Source: a virus. From it: a stretch of 33,750 nucleotides of DNA. The translations under genes and the position numbers were made by a program. The stretch's first letter is position 1, and each line of letters starts with the position of its first letter. Of this stretch, positions 11,776 through 20,721 are shown one piece after another. The stretch spans positions 1 to 33,750 of the IMG/VR virus record IMGVR_UViG_3300032267_000131. The stretch is one strand, 5' to 3'. The notes under the pieces are model-generated. The model did no database searches and was not told where the DNA came from. It worked only from the letters and a program-made list of their open reading frames with translations.

Positions 11776-13367
11776 TGTTGGCCCGTCCGTGGAGTAATCC
11801 TACGAACCGAACCAGATGGTGCAGCGCCAACAGGTAAATATTTTTTATTAAGTTCAATAACAGTATTGAGCGCTGCAAGTCTATTTTTGTAAGGAACTAA
11901 AGGATTGCCAACGTCTGCCGCAGCTTGTTTATACAGCTGAACGTCAAGAACGCCTTGTGGCCCTTCAAACCTTGGCACGTTACTAGTCAATCCAGCAGCA
12001 ATAACTTTCAAACTTGCATCTGCGGCAGATTTATTAGTTGCATAACCCGCCGCATCTGTTGCAATTGTTGCCAATGTTGATAAAGCGCCAGAGCTTGCTT
12101 GAGGAAGCAATCCTTTTGCCTTTTCTGCCAATTCAATAACAGATATGCCTTGTTGCGCTTTTTTGTCAATTTCCGAAATAACAGGAGTTCCACCTGCCGC
12201 TTGCGCCGCAATTTGTGATTTAGGCATTAAGACTTGCCCGCCACCGCCTTTGGGATCAGGTACGCTAACAAATTCAAATTCAGATCTAGCACCTTCTACT
12301 GATCTTGTTTCTGCACCTTTAAACCTTGCATTGATAGCTTCTGCTTCCGCAATTGGCATGGCGGTTAATTTGCCATCAATCATTACGTTTATTGTGCCTG
12401 CCGCAGGCGGTGGTGCTGCTTGTGTAGTTTTCCCTGTTGGATCTGTAACTGATGAACTTGGTGCAACAACTTGCGTTAACTTTTTGTTAATGAACGCTGT
12501 TGCCAATTCTTTAAATTTAGGATTATCAGGTGTAATCCCTGCGTCAGCCAATTCTTGTGCAAGAGGTGTTTGTGTCGGTACTGGGGAAATGCCCTCAACC
12601 TCAACGTATTTACCATCTTTACCCATTTGTACAAAAACTTGTTTGCCATTACGCATAACTGCAATTGGCGCACCCGCTGGCATATTGACGTTAGTAATTG
12701 AACGCTTTGCTTGCGCTTGTTCAATTTGATAATCTTTCATTGTGCCTTTGTATCCTTGCTCTTGAGCAAGACGGTATTCAGCCAATGGCCCTGTATTTTG
12801 TTTTTCTAAACTTTCGTACATCAATTTAGCAACTGGCGAAGCGTATGGGTTTTGACCCATCAATATTTCTAACAATTTGGCACGCTTTAATTCCGGTGTC
12901 ATTTGTACTGCCGGTTGTGCAGGAATTGCTGCTTGTGGTGCTACGGCAGGCTGAAACGGCACAGCAGGCGTTTCTACGTTGCCCGACGGTGCTGTTTGCA
13001 GATTTGGATTGTCCTCAAAGTCAGCGCCCATTGGGGTAAATGACGTTGCAGGCCGTGCTTGAATTTCAGGCATACCCATGACCGCAGCACGACCAGGAGA
13101 GGCTGGCCTGTCTTGCAATCCTGATAACATTTGTTGCGCTTGAACCTTGGCTTCTTGATTCAGTTTGATGCGTTCATCTTCGCCCGTACCTTTTGCGCCC
13201 ATATAGGCTTGCAACACTTTCGCAAGTCCAGACAAGGGAGAAATAGGCGCTTGAATCCCTTGGTAGCTTTGAATATCAACAGGTTGAAAAGCCTGCTGTT
13301 GCATAATTTGCGCTAACTTTTCGTTGCGCTGAATCGCCGCTAATCTAGTGTTGTAATCCAAATCCAT
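11772..13367 (-). CDS. Gln/Ala/Pro-rich virion protein, likely ejection protein, 531 aa
   Basis: A Gln-rich helical N-terminus (MDLDYNTRLAAIQRNEKLAQ) is followed by a long low-complexity region rich in Pro, Ala and Gln (about residues 80-155) and a helical C-terminal domain (residues ~395-520). No enzymatic motif is visible. It overlaps the following gene by four bases and lies in the block after the tail genes where podovirus ejection proteins are encoded. Function inferred from position and composition only. Confidence 0.5.
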   Translation of the reverse strand: MDLDYNTRLAAIQRNEKLAQIMQQQAFQPVDIQSYQGIQAPISPLSGLAKVLQAYMGAKGTGEDERIKLNQEAKVQAQQMLSGLQDRPASPGRAAVMGMPEIQARPATSFTPMGADFEDNPNLQTAPSGNVETPAVPFQPAVAPQAAIPAQPAVQMTPELKRAKLLEILMGQNPYASPVAKLMYESLEKQNTGPLAEYRLAQEQGYKGTMKDYQIEQAQAKRSITNVNMPAGAPIAVMRNGKQVFVQMGKDGKYVEVEGISPVPTQTPLAQELADAGITPDNPKFKELATAFINKKLTQVVAPSSSVTDPTGKTTQAAPPPAAGTINVMIDGKLTAMPIAEAEAINARFKGAETRSVEGARSEFEFVSVPDPKGGGGQVLMPKSQIAAQAAGGTPVISEIDKKAQQGISVIELAEKAKGLLPQASSGALSTLATIATDAAGYATNKSAADASLKVIAAGLTSNVPRFEGPQGVLDVQLYKQAAADVGNPLVPYKNRLAALNTVIELNKKYLPVGAAPSGSVRRITPRTGQQ

Positions 13368-13369
13368 GA

Positions 13370-13678
13370 TTAAGTCCCCATGTCACCAGTATATTTTGGC
13401 GCTTGAGCATTAGCCGAATCAAACATACCGCCAGTTTGTGCTTGACCAAGTTTAAGTCGGGCAATGTAGTCTTTATAATCCTGCATATCGCCTTGCTGAT
13501 TAAACTGGTTGTACATTTTCATCGCATCTTGTACGCCGCCAAACGGGTTTTGAGCCGCTTGTTGACCCATTGATTGCGGCATCTCTTGTTGCCCTTGCAA
13601 TGAAGTCTGCTGGGCTTGCTGTTGCAGCATCTGCGCCATTTTCTGTTGCGGAGAAAGGTTTACATATTGATTAAGCAT
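13370..13678 (-). CDS. Gln/Met-rich small virion-module protein, 102 aa
   Basis: The protein is dominated by glutamine and methionine (SPQQKMAQMLQQQAQQTSLQ) with a short helical middle (GGVQDAMKMYNQFNQQGDMQ) and a Gly/Ala-rich tail. Its composition resembles the start of the neighbouring 531-residue protein. The start overlaps the end of the PP-loop enzyme gene. Possibly a small ejection or assembly partner; no family recognised. Confidence 0.5.
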   Translation of the reverse strand: MLNQYVNLSPQQKMAQMLQQQAQQTSLQGQQEMPQSMGQQAAQNPFGGVQDAMKMYNQFNQQGDMQDYKDYIARLKLGQAQTGGMFDSANAQAPKYTGDMGT

Positions 13679-14363
13679 CGCAATTCCTTAATAACTCTAA
13701 AGTAGGCAACAAGGCAGACTTTAGTGCCGCCATGTTTATTTTATATTTTTCATGCAAATTTGGGTGTTTTTCTTTCATCCATGCCACTCGATCCGCTGAA
13801 TGTGCCAAATACGCTGTGCAATCGTAACAATCAAGGCTTGAATGGTCGATTGCAAAATGTTCTGGTAATTGGCATTGAGTCCGTAAAAACGCCAAAACTT
13901 GCTCTTTAGTCCATGTTTCTATCGGTTGAATGTAAGTCACACCATTGACTACCGACCCGTGCCGAGCCGTGGATTTGTGGCTTTCATCAAGCCTTTGCCC
14001 ACGAATCAAATGCGTAATGCCACGTTTTGCAATTGCCTCTGTCAGAGGTTGCCCAACGTTTGACCAACAGCAATTCAAATAACTCTGCACTCGTACTGGT
14101 TTATCGCCTGCAAACACCATACCTTCAAGGCTATGGTCAACTGGCACAACATCGCTTGGATAACCGTAAAACTTAATCTGCTGCTCTTGGTCTGACTTAA
14201 CTTCAATAAACTCAACCGACTCTGCTTTTACTTGTTCGATGATCTCCATCGTTTCAGGGTAAGCCTTGCCAGTATTTGCCCAAAAGACGATAGGATTTTT
14301 TTCACGGTACAAGTACCAACACGCTAAAGAATCCTTCCCGCCTGAGAACGCTAATCCAAGCAT
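13671..14363 (-). CDS. PP-loop enzyme of the PAPS reductase-like family, 230 aa
   Basis: LGLAFSGGKDSLACW contains the PP-loop (SGGKDS, residues 7-12) of ATP-pyrophosphatase/PAPS-reductase enzymes, followed by the strand PIVFWANTGKAYPET and a conserved RGQRLDESHKS segment. Cysteines at 98-99 and in the CYDC pair (179 and 182) could bind metal or act in sulfur transfer. Classical CysH ends in an ECGLH motif, which is absent, so it is probably a phage-specific relative and not an assimilatory reductase. It sits between virion genes with overlapping starts. Possible roles are nucleotide or sulfur modification or host sulfur metabolism. Confidence 0.75.
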   Translation of the reverse strand: MLGLAFSGGKDSLACWYLYREKNPIVFWANTGKAYPETMEIIEQVKAESVEFIEVKSDQEQQIKFYGYPSDVVPVDHSLEGMVFAGDKPVRVQSYLNCCWSNVGQPLTEAIAKRGITHLIRGQRLDESHKSTARHGSVVNGVTYIQPIETWTKEQVLAFLRTQCQLPEHFAIDHSSLDCYDCTAYLAHSADRVAWMKEKHPNLHEKYKINMAALKSALLPTLELLRNCDA

Positions 14364-15664
14364 TAGAAATAAGCCATTGCCGCAGTTGATGCCAAACTTG
14401 TAAGACCTTGAATCCCCGCATTAGCGCCAGCTTGCTGAATACCATACCGTGACATATCAGCCTGACCTTGCGCCTGCGTACCCGCAAAAGTTGGTGATGG
14501 TGCTACGCTCATGCCTTGATAACCTTGGAATTGAGGCAATTGAATCTGTGACCCCCCCATTAACCCAATAACTTCGTTAATTGGCTGTTGTCGTAATGCC
14601 AAATCTTGAGCCAATTGCTGTTGCTGTGCGGTATTTTGGAACTGGGCTTTTGCTAGTGCTTGGTTGTACTGTTGACCTTGTGCGGTAATGCCCTGACCAA
14701 AGTTTTGACCAACAGCAGCATTTGCCAATTGATCCGCAGTAATACCTTGACCAAAGTTTTGTCCAACTGCCGTGTTGTATAAGCCGGCCTGCGACAACTG
14801 CTCGTTTAATCCTTGCTGACGAGCTGCCATATCAAGGTTGATACCTTGCAAAGCCGCTTGGTTGTACAAGTCATTCTTGCTCATTTCACGGTTTCTAAAC
14901 GCAGCATCGTAGGCAGCTGTGCCTGGCGCTAAACCTTGGTTTGCTAATGCTTGTTTAAAAGATACATCACCCGCCTGAATAGTGGGGTCAAGCCTTGCCA
15001 AGATAGCTTGTTGAGCGTTTATGCCTGCATTAGTAGGCATGACAGTTAAACCACTAGTGTCAATCTGTCGTTGCGCTAAACCGTAAGTGTCAGCAGCAGT
15101 TTTTGCTTGTGCCAACCCATATTGATCGGCTAATGGCGCTGCTTGATACCCAGTAAAATCTTTTTTAATCTCAGTCGATGTTGGTGTAAAAGGTTGCGAA
15201 AGCGTGGCGTAAGCATTTGAAATGCCTCTTTCACCAAGGTTTGCCAATGCAGTTTGTACTCGTTGCTGTGCATCTAGCGTTTGTTGCGCTTGTGGGGTAA
15301 GGGTTTGCGTAACGGTTGGTTGACCACCACCAGTCATAAACCCTTCACGGGTTGGCGCAGAACCTCGTTTTGCATTGGCTAAATCAAACCCAGCTTGATC
15401 AAAACTTGTTTGACCACCTTCGCCAGTTCGATAATAAGAATTGGGGTCAATTTTGTCTGCGTTGTATTTAGCCAACGCTGTTTCATACGAGGCTTGGTCA
15501 AACGTTGGGTTTGAATAAGTGACAGTTTGATTCCCAAATGGCGTATACATATTTGGGTTTGACATAATATTTGACTGCCTAGCCGCCGTTAGGTTATCAA
15601 TACCCTGCTGCTTGGCTGCGCCAATATAATCTGGTGCTGGTGGTGCTGCGCTTGACTTACCCAT
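14363..15664 (-). CDS. Large Gln/Ala-rich virion protein, likely ejection or internal protein, 433 aa
   Basis: Starts MGKSSAAPPAPDYIGAAKQQ, a beginning I recognise from internal or tail-associated proteins of podovirus-like phages. The middle has repeated helical segments, including a near-exact duplication (about residues 298-327) of 'AVGQNFGQGITADQLANA' and 'AVGQNFGQGITAQGQQYN'. No catalytic residues stand out. It is encoded directly after the GNAT gene and before the PP-loop enzyme, and is probably packaged and ejected with DNA. Confidence 0.55.
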   Translation of the reverse strand: MGKSSAAPPAPDYIGAAKQQGIDNLTAARQSNIMSNPNMYTPFGNQTVTYSNPTFDQASYETALAKYNADKIDPNSYYRTGEGGQTSFDQAGFDLANAKRGSAPTREGFMTGGGQPTVTQTLTPQAQQTLDAQQRVQTALANLGERGISNAYATLSQPFTPTSTEIKKDFTGYQAAPLADQYGLAQAKTAADTYGLAQRQIDTSGLTVMPTNAGINAQQAILARLDPTIQAGDVSFKQALANQGLAPGTAAYDAAFRNREMSKNDLYNQAALQGINLDMAARQQGLNEQLSQAGLYNTAVGQNFGQGITADQLANAAVGQNFGQGITAQGQQYNQALAKAQFQNTAQQQQLAQDLALRQQPINEVIGLMGGSQIQLPQFQGYQGMSVAPSPTFAGTQAQGQADMSRYGIQQAGANAGIQGLTSLASTAAMAYF

Positions 15665-16103
15665 TTTCTACCCCTAGAAATCGGCACTTTTCCCGTGCCA
15701 ACGTCAAAAATATAATATCGCCATCCGGTGCTGCATCTTTTACCCTTGCTTCTTCAACAAAACCCATCTTAATAACTAATTTTAGGCTCTTTGCATGGGT
15801 ACTGCTCACCGGCACAATAATCTTTTTTACCTTACAAAAATCAAAAGGGTATCTAAATATTGCTTTCAAATACCCTTTTGTAATGCGTCCTTCAATTGCT
15901 ATGTGGCACACAATTGAGGCTTGATTCCAGTTCTCGTAAATCACGCCTGCAATAATCTGACCGTCACGCTCTAGCCCAATTGCCTGCGAACCATCTGCAA
16001 AATATTTACCCTGTACTCGCTCTGCTACCCAATGGCCTATTTCAGCGCCTTGGGTTATATGCCACCCCAACCTTGTTGGTAAACAATGTCCGTTGATGCC
16101 CAT
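15657..16103 (-). CDS. GNAT-like acetyltransferase of the virion operon, 148 aa
   Basis: The fold order of a GNAT domain is visible: QAIGLERDGQIIAGVIYENW as the early strands, then VCHIAIEGRITKGYLKAIFR and the C-terminal SSTHAKSLKLVIKMGFVEEA, which is the typical last helix and strand. Similar proteins often follow tail genes in podovirus-like phages. Donor and acceptor are unknown. The ATG at 16103 has AAGGA about eleven bases upstream; a TTG at 16070 just before the tail gene stop is an alternative. The gene overlaps the tail protein gene by 49 bases with the ATG start. Confidence 0.65.
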   Translation of the reverse strand: MGINGHCLPTRLGWHITQGAEIGHWVAERVQGKYFADGSQAIGLERDGQIIAGVIYENWNQASIVCHIAIEGRITKGYLKAIFRYPFDFCKVKKIIVPVSSTHAKSLKLVIKMGFVEEARVKDAAPDGDIIFLTLAREKCRFLGVENG

Positions 16104-17584
16104 AGAATTGTTGTTCCTTGAGAGGCAGATTTAAACTGTGTTGCAGCGCAATAGCCAATGCCAGTCACGCCTTGCCAATTGTTTGTGATGACCGTGTCCG
16201 TAGCCCAATAACCAACATCCCACAATGCAACGTCCCATTTAGCAGATACTTGTGGGCTAAAACTTAGAGCCGCAGTTGTATCTGCCAAATCAAAATCCAT
16301 ATTTAAACCAATGAATATTGACGGTGTGCCGTTAGTAAAGATTGACGGTCTAGCTCTAGTAAAATACTTTTTGTACCCACGGGCATCAAAATAATTAAAC
16401 GCTTGCAACGCATAGCCATTAATGTCGCTAACATCATCAGCATAATTATCATCCCACGCATGGGCAACAAACCCATTACCGCCCCAGTACGGCTCGTTGT
16501 CAAAGATTGCCCAACAATTAGCAGCTTGACCTGTAAAGTTACACCAGGCTTTTGTGATGTTATTCATTACATACTGCTGTTGTTGACCTTGAGCAACTGG
16601 CACATTGACCGTCAAAGCGTTGTGCTGTGGGTCAAAAATAATATCCCAACCAAAACTACTGCCATATTGTTGCGTTGCGGCAGTAAATGCGCCTTGTATT
16701 TTGTCGGACAGAGCAACACGGGGATCAAGTCTGGATGATTGCAGACTTGCGGCAAGTGGATATAGACCGTTGTAAGTCAGCATCAACATATCGCCGCCAT
16801 ACTTTAGCAAGCATCGCTTGCCAACAGGCTTCCCAACCCTCCAAACGCCGATTAGCGCCCATTTCGTAGAATCTGAGGGATCAGTACCCGCCCATACAAT
16901 AATCTCGCCATTGGACGTTATAAACACTAAGTTATCGTCTACGCCGTAGCCTGCATCAATCGTCCACGTTCCAACGGCAACCAAGAACCCACCAAGTTGG
17001 GCAACCGAACTCATGTCAATTGCGTTAGCTGCGCCTGCAATGCTCAAAGTTGGCAAATACCATGCTTTGAGCGAATTGTTTTGTGTAAACCAAACTTGGT
17101 TTTTAAAAATAGCAACGTTGCTCAGACTGCTTGCAGTTACGCCAGTAATTGTTGGATTTGTCCATGCTGACCCGTTGTACAGTAACGGCGCATCTACGCC
17201 ATTGACCAAATACAAGTAGCCACCGGCTGGCGTTGTGACGTTGGTGTATTCCCATCTTGCATTACTTAAACCCGTCTTTACCGCTGCGCCAACTGCACCG
17301 CCGGCAGTACAGTCATAAATCGACGTTCCTGCAATTGCAAACAATTCGTCAGTTGCACCGCTTGAATAACCCATCAGAGTTTCAACTTGACCCGTGATGC
17401 CGGTAGAATATTTAGTGTATCCACCACGTAACACCACATTGTTGACTGTGGGGAACAAATTGGTTAATTGAACGGCATCGAGTGTATCCATGTTCGCAAT
17501 GGAATCTCGCACGTTCCAACCACCGATAGGCGCTGGTAATGACTGAACCCGTGCCGCCGTACCTTGAACAAGTCGGCTTGCCAT
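16055..17584 (-). CDS. Tail/neck structural protein, 509 aa
   Basis: The N-terminus VQSLPAPIGGWNVRDSIANM followed by AVQLTNLFPTVNNVVLRGGY is a pattern I know from large virion proteins of many podovirus-like phages, placed right after the adaptor protein. The rest is beta-rich with many aromatic residues and could be a propeller-like tail tube or hub. The C-terminal part carries WD-type short repeats (KWDVALWDVGYW) similar to the start of the protein at 22988-23347. The start shares a base region with the adaptor stop. Confidence 0.7.
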   Translation of the reverse strand: MASRLVQGTAARVQSLPAPIGGWNVRDSIANMDTLDAVQLTNLFPTVNNVVLRGGYTKYSTGITGQVETLMGYSSGATDELFAIAGTSIYDCTAGGAVGAAVKTGLSNARWEYTNVTTPAGGYLYLVNGVDAPLLYNGSAWTNPTITGVTASSLSNVAIFKNQVWFTQNNSLKAWYLPTLSIAGAANAIDMSSVAQLGGFLVAVGTWTIDAGYGVDDNLVFITSNGEIIVWAGTDPSDSTKWALIGVWRVGKPVGKRCLLKYGGDMLMLTYNGLYPLAASLQSSRLDPRVALSDKIQGAFTAATQQYGSSFGWDIIFDPQHNALTVNVPVAQGQQQQYVMNNITKAWCNFTGQAANCWAIFDNEPYWGGNGFVAHAWDDNYADDVSDINGYALQAFNYFDARGYKKYFTRARPSIFTNGTPSIFIGLNMDFDLADTTAALSFSPQVSAKWDVALWDVGYWATDTVITNNWQGVTGIGYCAATQFKSASQGTTILWASTDIVYQQGWGGI

Positions 17585-18492
17585 TAGTTTGTTCCGTAGC
17601 CAGTATCAGGAATGTTGTCGTAGCCAATCAATACTGTGCCTGGGCGTGGTGCAAACGACAAGTTAGCCGCTGATGTATCCTGCGCCCGAACAATCTCGAA
17701 TTCCTCGATATAGTTTCGGTACATCGCCGTGGTATCAAAGCCTTTAGCCTCAAAATACTTGAGCTTAGTAGCCAATACCATCAGTCGATCTGGGTAAATG
17801 CAAGTATCTGTGTCAGCAGTAAATGAATCTTTTACAACATTTGTTGACGATAATGCCCAACCCTTTGACCGATACTCGTAACCCAAAAGCTCGTTAGTGG
17901 AAACACCAGGCCAAATCTGAAAGTATTTACCTAACAAGCGCCAGCGAATACGTGGGCCGGTAGCGATAAAGCCTGAAAGCAACCATTCCCATTGCTGTGG
18001 ACTCTCTGGGCCTAGCATCTCCCAATGCTTGCTGAGATCCCAATGAGTACGAGGAACGGTTGATTCGTAATCTGAGGGTAAAGGGTACTGCACCTTTTCA
18101 AAAGTGATTGAAGTGCCTAAATACGTCCCTGTAGCGGGTAAGTTGATCGTTACTTGCGTAGCTGAGTCAACCGATTCAATGTAAGCCGCATTTGAGATGC
18201 CATTACCCACAACCTGATACGTTGTATCAAGCCCAGCAGTCGATGGGATGTTGGTGATAGTGTATGTATCTTCAACCACATCACCTGTCGTTACGCTGAA
18301 GGTTGTGGTGAATGTGTGTCGTTTGGTTAATTCTCGCCAGTCATGCTTTCGCAAGAACTCATAGCCGGCAGCGTTCATCAACGCCAAGATTTGAATTACA
18401 TCTTGGTTCGTATTCGATGCCACAGTAGTTGGCGTTGATACACCCAATTCATTGGTAACTTGGGTGACTAGCTGTAGCATCGTTGATGACAT
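17584..18492 (-). CDS. Head-tail adaptor/neck protein, 302 aa
   Basis: MLQLVTQVTNELGVSTPTTV and QILALMNAAGYEFLRKHDWR form the helical core typical of phage adaptor proteins (P22 gp4-like role). A beta-rich insert with Ig-like spacing covers about residues 50-125, and LPSDYESTVPRTHWDLSKHW with RWRLLGKYFQIWPG marks the C-terminal half. It connects the portal ring to the tail. Gene order (coat, decoration, adaptor, tail) supports this. Confidence 0.7.
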   Translation of the reverse strand: MSSTMLQLVTQVTNELGVSTPTTVASNTNQDVIQILALMNAAGYEFLRKHDWRELTKRHTFTTTFSVTTGDVVEDTYTITNIPSTAGLDTTYQVVGNGISNAAYIESVDSATQVTINLPATGTYLGTSITFEKVQYPLPSDYESTVPRTHWDLSKHWEMLGPESPQQWEWLLSGFIATGPRIRWRLLGKYFQIWPGVSTNELLGYEYRSKGWALSSTNVVKDSFTADTDTCIYPDRLMVLATKLKYFEAKGFDTTAMYRNYIEEFEIVRAQDTSAANLSFAPRPGTVLIGYDNIPDTGYGTN

Positions 18493-19029
18493 TTATTCCT
18501 CTTTTTTTGGCCTCCCAACCTTCTTTTCCGACAACTGAGCCATCAAAGCCGCCATTTGCTCTTTGACTTGAGCAAGTTCCTGCTTAGTGTGTTCAATCTC
18601 AGTTTGACTAGAAGATTGGTTTTTAACTTGCAAATAACGCCTTGCCAACTCTCGCAAGCCCATCGCACCCATGCCAATACGCTGCAATTGGTTATCGGTA
18701 GCGGTAGCAACTTGCTCAACGGTCTGGAACTTAAAAATTTGCAATTCTGCCATCTGCATATCGTTAAAGTTCTCAGGATCGTCTTTTACCCATTGTTCCA
18801 ACGGTACGCCAATAACTTCAGCGTTGTTGTTTTGCATCTGAAAGTGCAACCATTGGCGTGGAAAACGTCTTTTGTGATCTTCCCGAACGGGTTGGTCAAC
18901 AATGTTCGTTTTATCGCCTGGTACTGTAATTCTAACAAACGGCTTTTCTTTATACGGTTCTTTGTCGTAAACGTAAAATTCAACGTGCAAATGGTTGTCT
19001 GCGCTGTGAATATCGCTGTCTAAAGCCAA
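18493..19029 (-). CDS. Conserved virion-module protein with coiled coil and AT-hook-like tail, 178 aa
   Basis: The N-terminal half has strands and the phrase KPFVRITVPGDKTNIVDQPV common in phage head-module hypotheticals. Residues about 135-168 form a coiled coil (TEIEHTKQELAQVKEQMAAL), and the chain ends in VGRPKKEE, where GRP between basic residues looks like an AT-hook. It could touch packaged DNA or the head-tail interface. Role not established. Confidence 0.55.
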   Translation of the reverse strand: MALDSDIHSADNHLHVEFYVYDKEPYKEKPFVRITVPGDKTNIVDQPVREDHKRRFPRQWLHFQMQNNNAEVIGVPLEQWVKDDPENFNDMQMAELQIFKFQTVEQVATATDNQLQRIGMGAMGLRELARRYLQVKNQSSSQTEIEHTKQELAQVKEQMAALMAQLSEKKVGRPKKEE

Positions 19030-19030
19030 T

Positions 19031-19393
19031 TTAAGCCCCTGTTAATGTTACCCATGTAGTTGCGGAAGTTGCTTTTACCAACATCGTTTTAGCCGTTGCA
19101 AGCGTAACACTTGACGCAGCTGCGTTCATTGTAGTGCTTGTATTGTAAGGATAGACGGTAATTGTCTGACCCGAATCATTACGAATAATCATCTCTGCGC
19201 CAGTTTCGCAAGGTGGCAACTTAACGCCAGTCGATGCTGCTGAAGTCGTGATCGTGTTGTTTGACACGTTTAACTGCAAAGCATCTGCTGCGGTTGTGCC
19301 AGTAGCAACTAGGCCGACAGCGCCTTCGCCACAGATTACTTGAGCCGATAACGATGAATTGCCTGCGCCCATAATTCTTGATGGAAATGCCAT
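19031..19393 (-). CDS. Small beta-rich head or decoration protein, 120 aa
   Basis: A beta-rich sequence (VICGEGAVGLVATGTTAADA, ETGAEMIIRNDSGQTITVYP) with low charge and many Ala/Thr/Ser, as in small capsid decoration or fibre-base proteins. It is located in the head gene block two bases after an uncharacterised virion protein gene. No specific family recognised. Confidence 0.55.
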   Translation of the reverse strand: MAFPSRIMGAGNSSLSAQVICGEGAVGLVATGTTAADALQLNVSNNTITTSAASTGVKLPPCETGAEMIIRNDSGQTITVYPYNTSTTMNAAASSVTLATAKTMLVKATSATTWVTLTGA

Positions 19394-19408
19394 GATAATC
19401 CTTAAAGT

Positions 19409-20176
19409 TTAGTTACTCATCGCTTTTGCCATTTCGTGCAAAAGTCCATCGCCACATACTTCAATCGTAACATCACCAAAGCCTGCTACGACATTCTGAA
19501 AATCTGTTACTTGTTGTGCCATCCACGGCGCACACTTGTACGTCACATCGTTAATCATAGCGTCAATTACACGTTCTGCGTCATTACTTTCTTGTTTGTA
19601 TGCATGGTGTTCGCCATTTCGGTAGCTTGAATCCATACCAAACATAAAGATGCGCTGAAACCCTTGCAACTTAGCCAATATCAACGACAAGATGCCAACA
19701 GTTGTAAACCCGCCCATCAAATGAACTGGTCGAGCTTTTTCATGCTCAAGCAATTCATAAACGCCAGGCGTATTGGCGTGAACTAGCACCACTTTATAAC
19801 CTTCCAACGCATCAAATACTGCATTGTCGCATTGGCTAGTGATGTAAAACGTAGTCGATTGTTGTGGATTTTGAACAAATCTCACGTTTTCTGGTCGAGC
19901 GTCAAGCATCACCATTACGTCAGGGATGATGCCTTGGCTTTGCAAATGATCGTAAGAACCGTTCATTGCCCACACTTTTGCGCCGTTTTGATGACGGGCT
20001 TTTAACTGGTCAATCGTGTCAACCAGACTTGGCCCACCACCAACAAGACAGACGCTGCCTTGGGATGACTCGTCAAAATCAAACCAAGGCAACGACCTTT
20101 TTACGGATCGCTGCACATTGCCCAACAAAACGTCAGGCTCTGTGTTCCCTACAACATCAAGTACAGCTTCAATCAT
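19409..20176 (-). CDS. MptE-like/DUF115 Rossmann-fold protein, 255 aa
   Basis: The strand and loop SVCLVGGGPSLVDTIDQL (CLVGGGPSL at 43-51) are the signature of the MptE-like/DUF115 family, which includes 6-hydroxymethylpterin pyrophosphokinases and MAF flagellin glycosylation proteins. VWAMNGSYDHLQSQGIIPDV and the C-terminal IFMFGMDSSYRNGEHHAYKQ fit the same fold; GMDSSYR is the usual late motif. It is encoded among head genes. In a phage, a role in sugar transfer to virion or host surface is more plausible than pterin synthesis, but the substrate is unknown. Confidence 0.7.
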   Translation of the reverse strand: MIEAVLDVVGNTEPDVLLGNVQRSVKRSLPWFDFDESSQGSVCLVGGGPSLVDTIDQLKARHQNGAKVWAMNGSYDHLQSQGIIPDVMVMLDARPENVRFVQNPQQSTTFYITSQCDNAVFDALEGYKVVLVHANTPGVYELLEHEKARPVHLMGGFTTVGILSLILAKLQGFQRIFMFGMDSSYRNGEHHAYKQESNDAERVIDAMINDVTYKCAPWMAQQVTDFQNVVAGFGDVTIEVCGDGLLHEMAKAMSN

Positions 20177-20710
20177 TTAGGTGATCTGTGACTGGAGATG
20201 TGGACGGTTAATTGTCACGGTAATGGTTGAAGTCGTAGAAGTGACGGTGGTCAAGTTTGCTGAACGAGCAGCAACAACTTGCAAACCGGCAGATGCCAAG
20301 ACTTTTACACGACCGGCTGTAGCCGACAAGAACAGAGTGACGTTAGGTGCAACGGTCACAGCAGTTTTCTTGATGACTGCATTACCAGCGATTTGATACC
20401 AACCGTATAGACCCGCTGTGCAAGCCGACATAGCGACTGCGACAGGTACGTCTTGAACGGCGGTGTTGACAACCAAAGTTGTTTGGTAAGTTGTAGCGTT
20501 GTAACGCACAACAGAACCAACAACAGTTGATGCCACGCCTAACAACAGGATGAATTCACCCTCGCCGTAGGTTGGATCAAATGCACGAACAATAGTGCCG
20601 AGAACAGCTGGGGGCGTAGGAATAGTCGTGCCGCCTGCGGTTGTAACACCAGAGTCCGTTTGATCGATATTTAAAACCCCGATCCGAGGTTCGTCAAATG
20701 TATATGCCAT
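20177..20710 (-). CDS. Capsid decoration-like protein, 177 aa
   Basis: Starts MAYTFDEPRIGVLNIDQTDS and is almost entirely beta with PPAVLGTIVRAFDPTYGEGE and FILLLGVASTVVGSVVRYNA. This architecture and the position right after the major coat gene match proteins I recognise as head decoration or stabilisation proteins of podovirus-like phages. It would bind the outside of the mature capsid. Confidence 0.65.
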   Translation of the reverse strand: MAYTFDEPRIGVLNIDQTDSGVTTAGGTTIPTPPAVLGTIVRAFDPTYGEGEFILLLGVASTVVGSVVRYNATTYQTTLVVNTAVQDVPVAVAMSACTAGLYGWYQIAGNAVIKKTAVTVAPNVTLFLSATAGRVKVLASAGLQVVAARSANLTTVTSTTSTITVTINRPHLQSQIT

Positions 20711-20721
20711 GATGGTTTCCT

